This document shows, in pieces, positions 32,664-40,785 of a stretch of DNA of 64,000 bases. Made by a program: the position numbers and the translations under genes. The notes below the pieces were generated by a model. That model saw only the letters and a program-made list of their open reading frames with translations. It had not been told where the DNA came from and did no database searches. Origin of the DNA: Patescibacteria group bacterium. Its GTDB lineage: Bacteria; Patescibacteriota; Microgenomatia; UBA1406; GWC2-37-13. The stretch lies in NCBI GenBank assembly GCA_026415975.1, contig JAOAFZ010000001.1:248001-312000 (forward strand). The letters run 5' to 3'. Position 1 is the stretch's first letter. Every line of letters starts with the position of its first letter.

Positions 32664-33669
32664 CCACACGATTCACAAACTGCTGAATGGTACCGATCTA
32701 ACCCGCGACGAGGCCGCAGGGCTGCTGGGATGTATGATGGACGGCGTGCTTTCCGAGGTGCAGATCGCCAGCGTCCTCACGCTGATCAAACGGAAGTCCC
32801 CGACCGTCGACGAGCTGGAGGGGTATATCACAGCGATGCGTTCCCGGATGATACGGGTAAGTGCTCCGGAAAACGCGATCGACACCTGCGGCACCGGAGG
32901 AGATGGTCACCATACCTTTAATATCTCGACCGTCAGCGCACTGGTGGTCGCTGCCTGCGGGGTGCCGGTTGCAAAACACGGTAACCGGAGCGCAACCAGC
33001 AAGTGCGGGAGCGCGGATGTTCTGGAGGCGCTTGGTGTGAACATTCTGCTTGAACCGAATCAGGCCACCCGCGTGCTATCAAATGCCGGGATTGTATTCC
33101 TATTTGCTCCTACATACCATCCAGCGCTCAAGCCGATTGCGGTGGTACGCAAACAGCTGCCGTTTCCCACGGTTTTCAACTTTCTCGGACCGTTTTGTAA
33201 CCCGGCCGGCACACGCCACCAGGTGATCGGGGTACCGGATGCCAGAATGGCTACACTTCTGGCAAAGGTAGCCACCCGGCTAGACTATACCCACCTGGCA
33301 ATCCTGACGGGTCCGGACGGGCTGGACGAGGCCGGTCTGCATGCCCCTGCACGCGTTATCACGGTTGCCGGAAAGCGGGTTATGGAAGAAACAATTGATC
33401 CGGTGGCACTCGGGCTGGCTGCAGCTCCGATTTCCGCATTTACCGGCGGTGATGCTGCACAAAATGCGGCAATCGCAAGTGCTATCCTCGACGGAGAACG
33501 CGGTCCACGGCGCGATGTGGTGCTTTTGAATGCAGCCCTTGCGCTGAACGTCGCCGGTGTAGCTTCCGATCTTCCTGCGGGACTGACTATGGCGAAAAAC
33601 GCACTCGAGAGCGGTGCTGCCCGCACCACCCTGCACCAGCTTATTCACCATTCAACTTTAGTGATATGA
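32653..33669 (+). CDS. trpD: Anthranilate phosphoribosyltransferase
   Basis: 338 residues. It transfers the phosphoribosyl group of PRPP to anthranilate. Signatures: AIDTCGTGGDGHHTFNIST, AKHGNRSATSKCGSADVLEALG, and HPALKPIAVVRKQLPFPTVFNFLGP. Full length. It is not fused to TrpG. It overlaps trpC by four bases. Confidence 0.95.
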   Translation: MPHNHTIHKLLNGTDLTRDEAAGLLGCMMDGVLSEVQIASVLTLIKRKSPTVDELEGYITAMRSRMIRVSAPENAIDTCGTGGDGHHTFNISTVSALVVAACGVPVAKHGNRSATSKCGSADVLEALGVNILLEPNQATRVLSNAGIVFLFAPTYHPALKPIAVVRKQLPFPTVFNFLGPFCNPAGTRHQVIGVPDARMATLLAKVATRLDYTHLAILTGPDGLDEAGLHAPARVITVAGKRVMEETIDPVALGLAAAPISAFTGGDAAQNAAIASAILDGERGPRRDVVLLNAALALNVAGVASDLPAGLTMAKNALESGAARTTLHQLIHHSTLVI

Positions 33670-34439
33670 GTATTCTCGATACCATCCTTGCAACTACCCG
33701 AGAGTCGGTTGCCCGCAGAAAGGCGCAGACGCCCGCGAGCAAACTTATCGGTGCCATCGGCACTGCTGGGATCAAGCATTCCTTTTCCGATACGCTCCGT
33801 TCTGCATCGAGGCATCCGGCACTGATCGCCGAGATCAAACACCGGTCGCCATCGGCGGGGGCGTTCGTATCGCGGATTCCGCTCGAAGTGCGTATTAATG
33901 CCTATGAATCGGGTGGTGCATCCGCAATTTCGTATGTTTCGGAGCACGAACACTTCGGCGGTTCGCTGGACGAGCTCCGGAAGGTCGTGCAGCACGCGTC
34001 GGTACCTGTTTTGCAGAAAGACTTCGTGGTAGATACCTACCAAATTCTGGAAGCAGCGGCACACGGAGTAAGTGCGCTTCTCCTGATTGCTCGAATTCTG
34101 GAGCCTGCGGTATTACGAACCTTTATCGTAACTGCACAGGCATATGGTATTGAACCGGTGGTTGAGGTATACGACGAAGCAGACCTGGAAAAAGCGCTTG
34201 CTACTTCCCCCGGAGTTATCGGGGTGAACGCCAGGAACTTGGACACCTTTACCGTGAATATTGCGGCTGCCGGAGCGCTTCTCCGGCAGATTCCGAACGA
34301 TATCTTGCGTATCGGATTCTCCGGGGTAAACGACCGTTCCCATGTGGAGCAGTATGCTGCCGCCGGTGCATCGGCAGTGCTGGTAGGAAGCGCGCTTATG
34401 CAGTCCGATGATCCTGCTCCGTTATTAAAAAAACTCTAG
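33666..34439 (+). CDS. trpC: Indole-3-glycerol phosphate synthase
   Basis: 257 residues, a TIM barrel that closes the indole ring. Visible: ALIAEIKHRSPSAG with the catalytic Lys, LQKDFVVDTYQILEAAAHGVSALLLIA, GVNARNLDTFTV, IGFSGVNDRSHVEQYAAAGASAVLVGSALM. It is monofunctional: the length equals one barrel and no phosphoribosylanthranilate isomerase (TrpF) is fused. Confidence 0.94.
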   Translation: MSILDTILATTRESVARRKAQTPASKLIGAIGTAGIKHSFSDTLRSASRHPALIAEIKHRSPSAGAFVSRIPLEVRINAYESGGASAISYVSEHEHFGGSLDELRKVVQHASVPVLQKDFVVDTYQILEAAAHGVSALLLIARILEPAVLRTFIVTAQAYGIEPVVEVYDEADLEKALATSPGVIGVNARNLDTFTVNIAAAGALLRQIPNDILRIGFSGVNDRSHVEQYAAAGASAVLVGSALMQSDDPAPLLKKL

Positions 34440-34446
34440 AACCACC

Positions 34447-34908
34447 ATGAAGATCTACCGTCCTGATCGTGCGAAACTCGGTCGCTTTTTGATCCCGCCG
34501 CTTATCTTTACTTTGCTGGCAAGCGGCTTTATCGTGGCCGTGATGGGTTTGCATATTGGTGCCCTGCTTACGGCACTTCTTATCGGCGGGGTAGTACTGA
34601 CACCGTTTCTGGTGTTTATTCTGCCAACTTTTCTGCGGGAACAGGTGATTATCGAGGACTTTACCTCGCGGATCTACCTGGTAGTGCTGGTTTTTCGTAT
34701 TAAGCGTGTGCTTACAATCGCAGATATCGATACGATTCGGGAACGCTACCGCGCCGACAGGAAAAGCGGACCGCGGGAGCTGGTGATCACACAGGGAAAA
34801 AAGACTGTCATGATAAGCGAAAGTAAGTACCGGTATGAAGATATCCTTGATATGGTTCAAACCTATAAACAGAAAAATCCCCGGATTCGGGTTTCGTTAC
34901 TTGATTGA
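34447..34908 (+). CDS. Two-helix membrane protein with PH-like C-terminus, inside the trp operon
   Basis: 153 residues. Two adjacent membrane helices (about residues 14-33 and 37-60) are followed by a soluble part with VIIEDFTSRIYLVVLVFRIKRVLTIADIDTIRERY and a strand-rich tail, resembling bacterial PH-like (YdbT/DUF304-type) domains. It is not a TIM barrel, so it cannot be a conventional TrpF, even though this slot between trpC and trpB is where trpF is often placed. It begins seven bases after trpC and ends inside the region before trpB. Role unknown; membrane docking of the pathway or transport control are only guesses. Confidence 0.6.
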   Translation: MKIYRPDRAKLGRFLIPPLIFTLLASGFIVAVMGLHIGALLTALLIGGVVLTPFLVFILPTFLREQVIIEDFTSRIYLVVLVFRIKRVLTIADIDTIRERYRADRKSGPRELVITQGKKTVMISESKYRYEDILDMVQTYKQKNPRIRVSLLD

Positions 34909-34925
34909 TTATTTTATTAACCAAT

Positions 34926-36221
34926 ATGCCCAGTACCCAAACCAAATCCGGAAAACCGGACCTTTTCTTTGATTACCACACACCATTCGACGCCGATGAG
35001 ACTGGCCACTTCGGGTCATACGGCGGGCGGTATGCACCGGAAATGCTGATACCGTCGCTGGAGGCTCTTGATGACGCGTACTCCGAAGCGGTACGGGATC
35101 CGCAGTTTCAGAATGAGTTTTTCTACCACCTAGCTACATATGCCGGCCGGCCAACACCGCTTTACTACGCGGAGAATCTTACCAAAAAGCTCGGCGGCGG
35201 GAAGATTTACCTGAAAAATGAGGGACTCAACCTTACGGGCGCGCACAAGATCACTCACTGCATCGGGCAGGCGCTGATCGCCAGGCGCATGGGAAAAAAG
35301 CGGCTAATCGCCGATACCGGTGCCGGCCAGCATGGGAAAGCCGTGGCAACGATCGCCGCTAAATTCGGTTTCGAGTGTACGGTTTACATGGGAGCTACCG
35401 ACGTGGCTCGCCAGCGTCCCAACGTGTTCTGGATGGAGCGGCTGGGTGCGAAGGTAGTGCCGGTCGAGTTTGGCAACAAGACGCTTAAAGATGCTGTAAA
35501 TGCGGCCATGAAAGACTGGATCACCAATCCGGATGCGCACTTTCTGCTGGGCTCGACGGTAGGGCCGCATCCGTACCCGAGCATGAACCGCGATTTCCAG
35601 TCGGTGGTAGGCATGGAAGTACGCGACCAGATTTCTAAAGCCGAAGGGAAGCTTCCTGATTATCTGATCGCCTGTGTCGGCGGCGGGAGTAATGCTATGG
35701 GTCTCTTTTACCGCTTTCTGAACGACGAAACGGTACAAATGATCGGCGTGGAAGCAGGCGGGCGGGGAACCGGCAAACTCGGCGACCATGCCGCTCGCTT
35801 CGCCGGCGGGAGGGTAGGAGTGGCCGAGGGATACAAGTCGGTCTTCTTGCAGGACGAGAGCGGGAACATTGCGTCCTCGCATAGCGTATCTGCGGGACTG
35901 GATTATCCCGGCATAGGTCCGCAGCTGGCGTACCTTAAGGAGAAAGGGCGAATCGAGGTGGTAGCCGTTACTGACGCAGCAGTTCTGGAGGCATTCAAAC
36001 TGGTGGTTTCTACGGAAGGGATTATCCCTGCCCTCGAGTCTACCCATGCTATCGCGCATGCGGTAGCCCTGGCCCCGAAACTGGCTAAAGACCAGGTGAT
36101 CGTGGTAAACGTCTCCGGAAGCGGAGATAAAGATATCTTTATCATCGCCGAAGCCCTCGGCGATGATAAGTGGAGAACGTTCCTCCGGAAAACGGTTGCC
36201 AGTTATGACGCACAGAAATGA
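34926..36221 (+). CDS. trpB: Tryptophan synthase beta chain, with altered active-site residues
   Basis: 431 residues. A PLP enzyme that joins indole and serine. The PLP Lys is K108 in TGAHK; the phosphate loop GGGSNAMG and the YMGATDVARQRPNVFWMERLGA segment are present. Three normally fixed positions differ: the strand before the Lys reads EGLNLTGAHK instead of EDLNHTGAHK, the catalytic Glu in AETGAGQHG is Asp (D130 in ADTGAGQHG), and SGRGDKD is SGSGDKD. In the Salmonella enzyme the Glu is E109, a catalytic residue. The ATG at 34926 is chosen over an upstream start overlapping the previous gene. It overlaps trpA by four bases. Confidence 0.93.
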   Translation: MPSTQTKSGKPDLFFDYHTPFDADETGHFGSYGGRYAPEMLIPSLEALDDAYSEAVRDPQFQNEFFYHLATYAGRPTPLYYAENLTKKLGGGKIYLKNEGLNLTGAHKITHCIGQALIARRMGKKRLIADTGAGQHGKAVATIAAKFGFECTVYMGATDVARQRPNVFWMERLGAKVVPVEFGNKTLKDAVNAAMKDWITNPDAHFLLGSTVGPHPYPSMNRDFQSVVGMEVRDQISKAEGKLPDYLIACVGGGSNAMGLFYRFLNDETVQMIGVEAGGRGTGKLGDHAARFAGGRVGVAEGYKSVFLQDESGNIASSHSVSAGLDYPGIGPQLAYLKEKGRIEVVAVTDAAVLEAFKLVVSTEGIIPALESTHAIAHAVALAPKLAKDQVIVVNVSGSGDKDIFIIAEALGDDKWRTFLRKTVASYDAQK

Positions 36222-37024
36222 CAAATAGCATATCCAACAAACTCGATACTGCCCTTGCGGGGCTGAAGAAGTCGAAAAAGACTGGCCTGATGACTCACCT
36301 TGTGCTGGGCTATCCCTCGCGCGAACGGGCGATCCGTCTGGCAGCGGAGTTGGAAGAGGGCGGGGCAACGATTCTTGAGCTGCAGATTCCCTTTTCCGAT
36401 CCTATTGCCGATGGCCCAACAATCATGAAGGCCTGCGATGTATCCCTGAAATCCGGGACGACGGTGCATACCGCGCTCGAAGATATCGCTGCCATCTCCA
36501 GAGCTGCCACGATTCCGGTTGTCGTGATGTCTTATTACAACCCGATTTTTGCCTTTGGGGCAGAGGCATTCTGCCAGAAAATAGCTGCGATGGGTGTTAC
36601 CGGCCTCATCGTTCCCGATCTTCCACCGGAAGAAGAAGCCAACGAAGGCTTCCTGGCGGCTTGCAACCGGCATAGTCTGCATGCAATCCGGGTGGTATCA
36701 CCGGCCAGTACTTATCAGCGCCTCCGGCTAAACGCCGATATTGCCAGCGGCTTTGTTTACACTACCAGCAGATTTGGGGTAACCGGTGCGAAAGCCGATC
36801 TGGATCCGCGGCTTATCGGGTATCTGGACCGGCTGCGTACAATTTTCCGCGTTCCGATCGCGGTCGGATTCGGTATCTCGAAGCCGGAGCATGTGCGGGC
36901 AATTCACGGACATGCGGATGTGGTGATTGTAGGGAGTGCGATCATTGATTTTCTGCACCCCTCAGGAGATAATAGCACTAACCGGAACATCCCGGCCTTT
37001 ATCCATTCCCTTCTTTCCCGATGA
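36218..37024 (+). CDS. trpA: Tryptophan synthase alpha chain
   Basis: 268 residues, a TIM barrel that splits indole-3-glycerol phosphate into indole and glyceraldehyde-3-phosphate. The catalytic Glu and Asp are in ILELQIPFSDPIADGPTI; the MSYYNPIFAFG and FVYTTSRFGVTGAK segments match the family's Tyr and loop-6 positions; the phosphate site is IAVGFGISKPEHV and VIVGSAIIDFL. It overlaps both trpB and the next gene by four bases, so the isoaspartyl peptidase gene is in the same transcript. Confidence 0.95.
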   Translation: MTNSISNKLDTALAGLKKSKKTGLMTHLVLGYPSRERAIRLAAELEEGGATILELQIPFSDPIADGPTIMKACDVSLKSGTTVHTALEDIAAISRAATIPVVVMSYYNPIFAFGAEAFCQKIAAMGVTGLIVPDLPPEEEANEGFLAACNRHSLHAIRVVSPASTYQRLRLNADIASGFVYTTSRFGVTGAKADLDPRLIGYLDRLRTIFRVPIAVGFGISKPEHVRAIHGHADVVIVGSAIIDFLHPSGDNSTNRNIPAFIHSLLSR

Positions 37025-37935
37025 CCACAAAACCGGTACTTGTTATTCATGGCGGGGCGATATATGGCGAAGAGGACTATGATCCCGCACTCGATGCGGA
37101 ATATCGTGCTGCATTGCGTCGTTCGCTTAACGCCGGATATGAAATATTGGAAAACGGCGGACCCGCACTGGATGGCGTTGAAGCGGCGGTGCGAGAACTC
37201 GAAGACTGCGGACTCTTCGACGCTGGCCGGGGGGCGGTGTTCACAAGCGACGGCCGGAATGAACTGGATGCGTCAATAATGGATGGAGCTACAAAAAAAG
37301 CGGGTGCGGTTGCCGGGATTAATAAACTCAAACATCCTATTACCGCAGCACGAAAAGTCATGGAAGAAACCTGGCATGTTCTCCTTATTGGAGCGGGTGC
37401 CGAGAAATTCGGTCAGCAATTCGGCTTGGAGATGGTAGATCCGACATATTTCTTCAACGAACGGAAGTACCAACAGTATCTCAAGCTGAAAGAGAACGAA
37501 GAGAAGGCGAAAAAGCACGAAACTGTCGGGGCAGTAGCCCTAGATAAAAACGGCAATCTTGCTGCGGGAACCTCTACCGGTGGTCTGGAAATGAAGCACT
37601 GGGGACGGGTGGGAGATTCCCCCATAATCGGCGCGGGAACCTATGCCGATAACACAACCTGTGCGATTTCGGGAACCGGGGAGGGCGAGTTTTTTATCCG
37701 GACCTCAGCAGCGTTTAATGTTCATGCACTTATGAAGTATCGCAATATGGATCTTGTGTCAGCCGGGAAGCAGGCGCTTGCCGACATCGAAACACTCGGA
37801 GGATCGGGTGGTCTAGTTGGGGTTACCCCTCAGGGAACGATTCTTCTGGAATGTACCACGGGGATGATGTTCCGGGGCGTAAAAACAGTGCAAATGCAGG
37901 GTGTGGCGATACGTATGAATGAGCAGCTTGCGTAA
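37021..37935 (+). CDS. iaaA: Isoaspartyl peptidase / plant-type L-asparaginase (Ntn hydrolase)
   Basis: 304 residues. N-terminal nucleophile family: VLVIHGGAIYGEEDYD and DGVEAAVRELEDCGLFDAGRGAVFTSDGRNELDASIMDG, then autocleavage before the Thr of HETVGAVALDKNGNLAAGTSTGG, and GIGTYAD-like IIGAGTYADNT. These enzymes cleave isoaspartyl dipeptides and asparagine. It is translationally coupled to trpA, an unusual partner, and lies tail to tail with an ATP-grasp ligase gene 31 bases away. It might simply recycle amino acids or act on a product of that ligase. Confidence 0.9.
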   Translation: MTTKPVLVIHGGAIYGEEDYDPALDAEYRAALRRSLNAGYEILENGGPALDGVEAAVRELEDCGLFDAGRGAVFTSDGRNELDASIMDGATKKAGAVAGINKLKHPITAARKVMEETWHVLLIGAGAEKFGQQFGLEMVDPTYFFNERKYQQYLKLKENEEKAKKHETVGAVALDKNGNLAAGTSTGGLEMKHWGRVGDSPIIGAGTYADNTTCAISGTGEGEFFIRTSAAFNVHALMKYRNMDLVSAGKQALADIETLGGSGGLVGVTPQGTILLECTTGMMFRGVKTVQMQGVAIRMNEQLA

Positions 37936-37966
37936 TGTGCCGGATCATTCCTGCCTTGAATTGGAT

Positions 37967-39532
37967 TCAGGATCGCAATGTCGCAATAACTTCCCGCTCG
38001 TATGCATTCAGTTCTTCCTCGGATACCCCTTCTATGCCGACGAAGCACAGATATGCATACCTACGCGAATGATCCGGATCGTGCGCATCATAATTAACGA
38101 ATACGACACGCATCCGGCTTTGTCGGCTGTCCATCGGATTCAGGACAGCCATAAAATCGTCCCGTGCGAATTGTTCGAAGGTGAGAGGAACTTTGCTATT
38201 CATATGAACCCGGGAAATCGGCTGCCCGTCGATCGTACCTCGCCGTAATGCGCTTTCAGTAGCGGAGTATGCGGGACGGACATTCCCCTCTCGGAAGTTT
38301 ATCCGGCTCTTTTCACCTCTCAGTTGTATTTCCTCAGCAGTCGCAAGCAGAATATCGATGTTTATCTGTCCGCGGACCCCTGCAGCACGAAGAACGTTTG
38401 CTGCCCGCTCGACATAATCAATAAATCCGGGATACAACTGGTTATAATATTCCATAAGTCCATCATACGATTCATTCCCGGCATGTTGCCCGTTCCCCAA
38501 AAAACGTTGCTGCGCGATTCCAATTACCGAAATCTTATCTTCGGTGATATTGATGCGCACACAGGGAGAGCCGCTCAATTCCATTGCTCCCTGGGTAAAT
38601 ACCTCCATTCCAGTACGAAAATGTTGATGAAGCGTTTTGCGAATCTCATCGGGATCCCGTGGTACAAAATGCACGTCGCTCCCTCCGATCCCTCCGGCAC
38701 TACTTATAACGAGGCGATCGTACGCCTGAAATTGGCATAATAATTCACGCGCATATGCATCAACTTGGTTTGGATCATGGCGGGTATAGACGGTGCGAGG
38801 AACGGGAATTCCACCGTTCCTCATGAGCCATTCAAAATGAGTTTTCTGGTAGGCCACACTGTTTCGCAAACCAGCCAAAAAATAGGCATACGGATCACCA
38901 TGACTTCGGCCATACCAATACAGCAAGCGGGGATCCATTACGTGGGGAATTACAAGATCCGGAGCGGAATTCTGCGCCATATATTCTGCTACAGAGGAAA
39001 CAATCTTGTATTTACCGGTTAGCGTAACTCCAATGCCCTCGAACGATTCACAAATGCGCTCCAGAACCAATCGTGTCTGCTCAGGATTGCTGCTGCCGAT
39101 AACCAACAGGTCTCCGGGCCGGGTGAATCCGAGCATCAGCGGACCATCTGCCTCTTCGTCCATCATCACCTGCTTTCGAGCTTCCCGTTCAATATCCTGA
39201 AGCGCCCAATAACGTTCGTTGTACCCGAATGCTCCGGAGTTAGCAATTACCAGGGCGGATGCTTTACCAACTGTCGACATGTCCAACTGGGAAAGGAAGT
39301 GTATATTCCCGCGTCCCGGATCGTAACCGACCGGTAGATGCGGGATATCTTGCCGGGTTAGCCATTTTGCCATTTCCGTGGGATGCTCTAGCGCTCCCAT
39401 GAGTAAGTCAGTAATTTCTTCACGCAGGGGGAGGAGGGGCTCATGACCATTGTGGCGGCCATTCATGTCCCGCCCCAGGTCAGCGGGCTGCGGACTCCTA
39501 CCGTACCCGGCCTCGAATTCAGAAACACTCAT
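37967..39532 (-). CDS. ATP-grasp ligase with a pre-ATP-grasp domain (PGM1-like peptide ligase candidate)
   Basis: 521 residues. The N-terminal half (residues about 60-220) has Rossmann-like strands (KASALVIANSGAFGYNERYW; PGDLLVIGSSNPEQTRLVLERI) like the pre-ATP-grasp region of PGM1-type enzymes. The C-terminal half is ATP-grasp-like: FEWLMRNGGIPVPRTVY, RLVISSAGGIGGSDVHFV (glycine-rich ATP loop), VFTQGAMELSGSPCVRINIT, and metal-site residues near QINIDILLATAEEIQLRG and RINFREGNVRP. Such enzymes form amide or peptide bonds with ATP. Substrates are unknown. It stands alone on the minus strand, convergent with the isoaspartyl peptidase gene. Confidence 0.65.
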   Translation of the reverse strand: MSVSEFEAGYGRSPQPADLGRDMNGRHNGHEPLLPLREEITDLLMGALEHPTEMAKWLTRQDIPHLPVGYDPGRGNIHFLSQLDMSTVGKASALVIANSGAFGYNERYWALQDIEREARKQVMMDEEADGPLMLGFTRPGDLLVIGSSNPEQTRLVLERICESFEGIGVTLTGKYKIVSSVAEYMAQNSAPDLVIPHVMDPRLLYWYGRSHGDPYAYFLAGLRNSVAYQKTHFEWLMRNGGIPVPRTVYTRHDPNQVDAYARELLCQFQAYDRLVISSAGGIGGSDVHFVPRDPDEIRKTLHQHFRTGMEVFTQGAMELSGSPCVRINITEDKISVIGIAQQRFLGNGQHAGNESYDGLMEYYNQLYPGFIDYVERAANVLRAAGVRGQINIDILLATAEEIQLRGEKSRINFREGNVRPAYSATESALRRGTIDGQPISRVHMNSKVPLTFEQFARDDFMAVLNPMDSRQSRMRVVFVNYDAHDPDHSRRYAYLCFVGIEGVSEEELNAYEREVIATLRS

Positions 39533-39677
39533 GTTTTGGGAAATGTTTTTCTAGAAAATAAGCAAAAACACGTATTGGTTTAGAGCCACAGTAAGTACTT
39601 GGTATGTATATCTTTCGTGTATTATATCACGAGTACCTTTCAGAAATAAATCAACCACACAGGGCGAGTACTTTCTA

Positions 39678-39707
39678 TTGCATTTCCGTACTGGTATCGT
39701 GTATAAT
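39678..39707 (+). promoter_or_regulatory. Promoter of the ilv-leu operon
   Basis: TTGCAT (39678-39683) and a consensus TATAAT (39702-39707) are 18 bases apart. The leader-peptide ATG at 39713 follows after five bases, so the transcript should be leaderless. Confidence 0.8.
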
Positions 39708-39712
39708 GTGGT

Positions 39713-39754
39713 ATGGTATGTAGCACCGTCATTAACGTTGTCCTATCCCCGTAA
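39713..39754 (+). CDS. ilv operon leader peptide rich in Val, Ile and Leu
   Basis: 13 codons plus stop: MVCSTVINVVLSP. Six of the 13 codons are branched-chain: Val at 2, 6, 9 and 10, Ile at 7, Leu at 11. These are the three products of the genes downstream. The start is five bases after the -10 box; there is no room for a Shine-Dalgarno. Its UAA lies in the loop of a CCCG/CGGG hairpin. It resembles the ilv leader peptides of enteric bacteria in content and position, though not in sequence. It acts as a charged-tRNA sensor by ribosome stalling, by inference. Confidence 0.87.
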   Translation: MVCSTVINVVLSP

Positions 39755-39814
39755 CGGGACGGACGCGTCGTGACGGAAAACGCCCGCCCCGAAACCCGGA
39801 GGCGGTTTTTTTTT
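39755..39814 (+). terminator. Attenuator of the ilv operon (terminator and antiterminator)
   Basis: Terminator: CCGCCCCG (39784-39791) pairs with CGGAGGCGG (39797-39805, one bulged A) across loop AAACC, followed by nine T residues (39806-39814). Antiterminator: CGGGACGGACG (39755-39765), just after the leader stop codon, pairs with CGCCCGCCCCG (39781-39791) at nine of eleven positions. A ribosome at the stop codon would mask the first strand and permit termination; one stalled at the Val/Ile/Leu codons would leave it free. Confidence 0.88.
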
Positions 39815-39836
39815 ATTATTTTCTTAATCAGGTCTC

Positions 39837-40784
39837 ATGGCACATCTCACCACCACCGCACACCCTTACGCGTTCTTTGAAGGGAAAGTCGTACCGGTTG
39901 CAGAGGCAAATGTGTCTATCATGACCAACGCTCTGCAGTACGGTACCGGTATATTTTCCGGTATCCGCGGGTATTATAACGCCGAGGGAGACTTCATCTC
40001 AATATTCCGGCTTGAGGATCATATCAAGCGATTCCTGCAGTCATTCCGGATTATCGGCGTAAAGCTGGAATACGACCACAAACAACTCTGTGAGATCACC
40101 ATCGATCTGATGAAAAGAAATGCACCCCGGACAGACACATATATCCGTCCATTCGGCTATGCCGGTTCGCTGAACCTTTCGCCGAATCTGGAGCGTGACT
40201 CTACTTTCGCGTTTGCGGAGTACATGATCCCTCTCGGAGAGTACATCCCTGTCGACAAGGGTATTTCGGTAATGGTGTCTTCCTGGCGACGGGTAACTGA
40301 CAACACCATACCTTCCCGCGCCAAGATCACTGGTGCATATATGAACTCTGCCCTTGCCAAGCAGGAGGCAAACCGCAACGGTCACGAAGAGGCAATTTTT
40401 CTGAACGAAGCCGGCAGTGTGGTTGAAGGGTCGGCGATGAACATCTTCCTGGTCCGCGATGGCGTGCTAATCACCCCTGCGAAGTATGATGATATTCTTG
40501 AAGGAATTACCCGCCGCAGTATAATTACCCTTGCAAATGATATGGGTATTCCGGTGGAAGAACGAACCGTGGATCGTTCTGAGCTATATGTAGCTGACGA
40601 GGCCTTCTTCAGTGGAACCGGCGCACAGGTGTCGTGGATTTCGGCGATAGACCACCGTCCGGTTGGCGATGGAACTCGCGGCCCGATCACAACGAAGCTC
40701 CAGGAGATGTTCTTCAGGGTTGCCCGGGGTCAGGAGAAAAAGTACGCAAAGTGGTGTACAAAAGTTGCTATTGCAAGCAAATAG
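39837..40784 (+). CDS. ilvE: Branched-chain amino acid aminotransferase
   Basis: 315 residues, fold-type IV PLP enzyme for the last step to Val, Leu and Ile. Visible: AFFEGKVVPVAEANVSIMTNALQYGTGIFSGIRGY, TYIRPFGYAGSLNL, the PLP Lys in SRAKITGAYMNSALAKQEA, EAIFLNEAGSVVEGSAMNIFLV and LEGITRRSIITLA, and FFSGTGAQVSWI. Full length. First structural gene of the ilv operon; the ilvB ATG is one base after its stop. Confidence 0.95.
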   Translation: MAHLTTTAHPYAFFEGKVVPVAEANVSIMTNALQYGTGIFSGIRGYYNAEGDFISIFRLEDHIKRFLQSFRIIGVKLEYDHKQLCEITIDLMKRNAPRTDTYIRPFGYAGSLNLSPNLERDSTFAFAEYMIPLGEYIPVDKGISVMVSSWRRVTDNTIPSRAKITGAYMNSALAKQEANRNGHEEAIFLNEAGSVVEGSAMNIFLVRDGVLITPAKYDDILEGITRRSIITLANDMGIPVEERTVDRSELYVADEAFFSGTGAQVSWISAIDHRPVGDGTRGPITTKLQEMFFRVARGQEKKYAKWCTKVAIASK

Positions 40785-40785
40785 T

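Larger units (their letters stand above)
39533..39836. other. Intergenic control region: ATP-grasp gene promoter side and ilv leader
   Basis: 304 bases. On the minus strand a TATAAT at 39626-39621 could start an mRNA with about 80 untranslated bases for the ATP-grasp gene; its -35 box is poor. On the plus strand lie the ilv promoter, leader peptide and attenuator. Nothing else is seen. Confidence 0.6.

Noticed and set aside
34447-34908. Reading the gene between trpC and trpB as a divergent trpF
   Set aside because: It has two membrane helices and only 153 residues, too short and of the wrong fold for a TIM-barrel isomerase.
35304-36368. A 354-codon minus-strand open frame opposite trpB
   Set aside because: It is a shadow of the GC-rich trpB coding frame with no recognisable domain; trpB matches its family along its whole length.
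39616-39631. CGTGTATTATATCACG as a regulator-binding palindrome
   Set aside because: The arms match only imperfectly, and the centre is explained by a TATAAT-like box on the minus strand.
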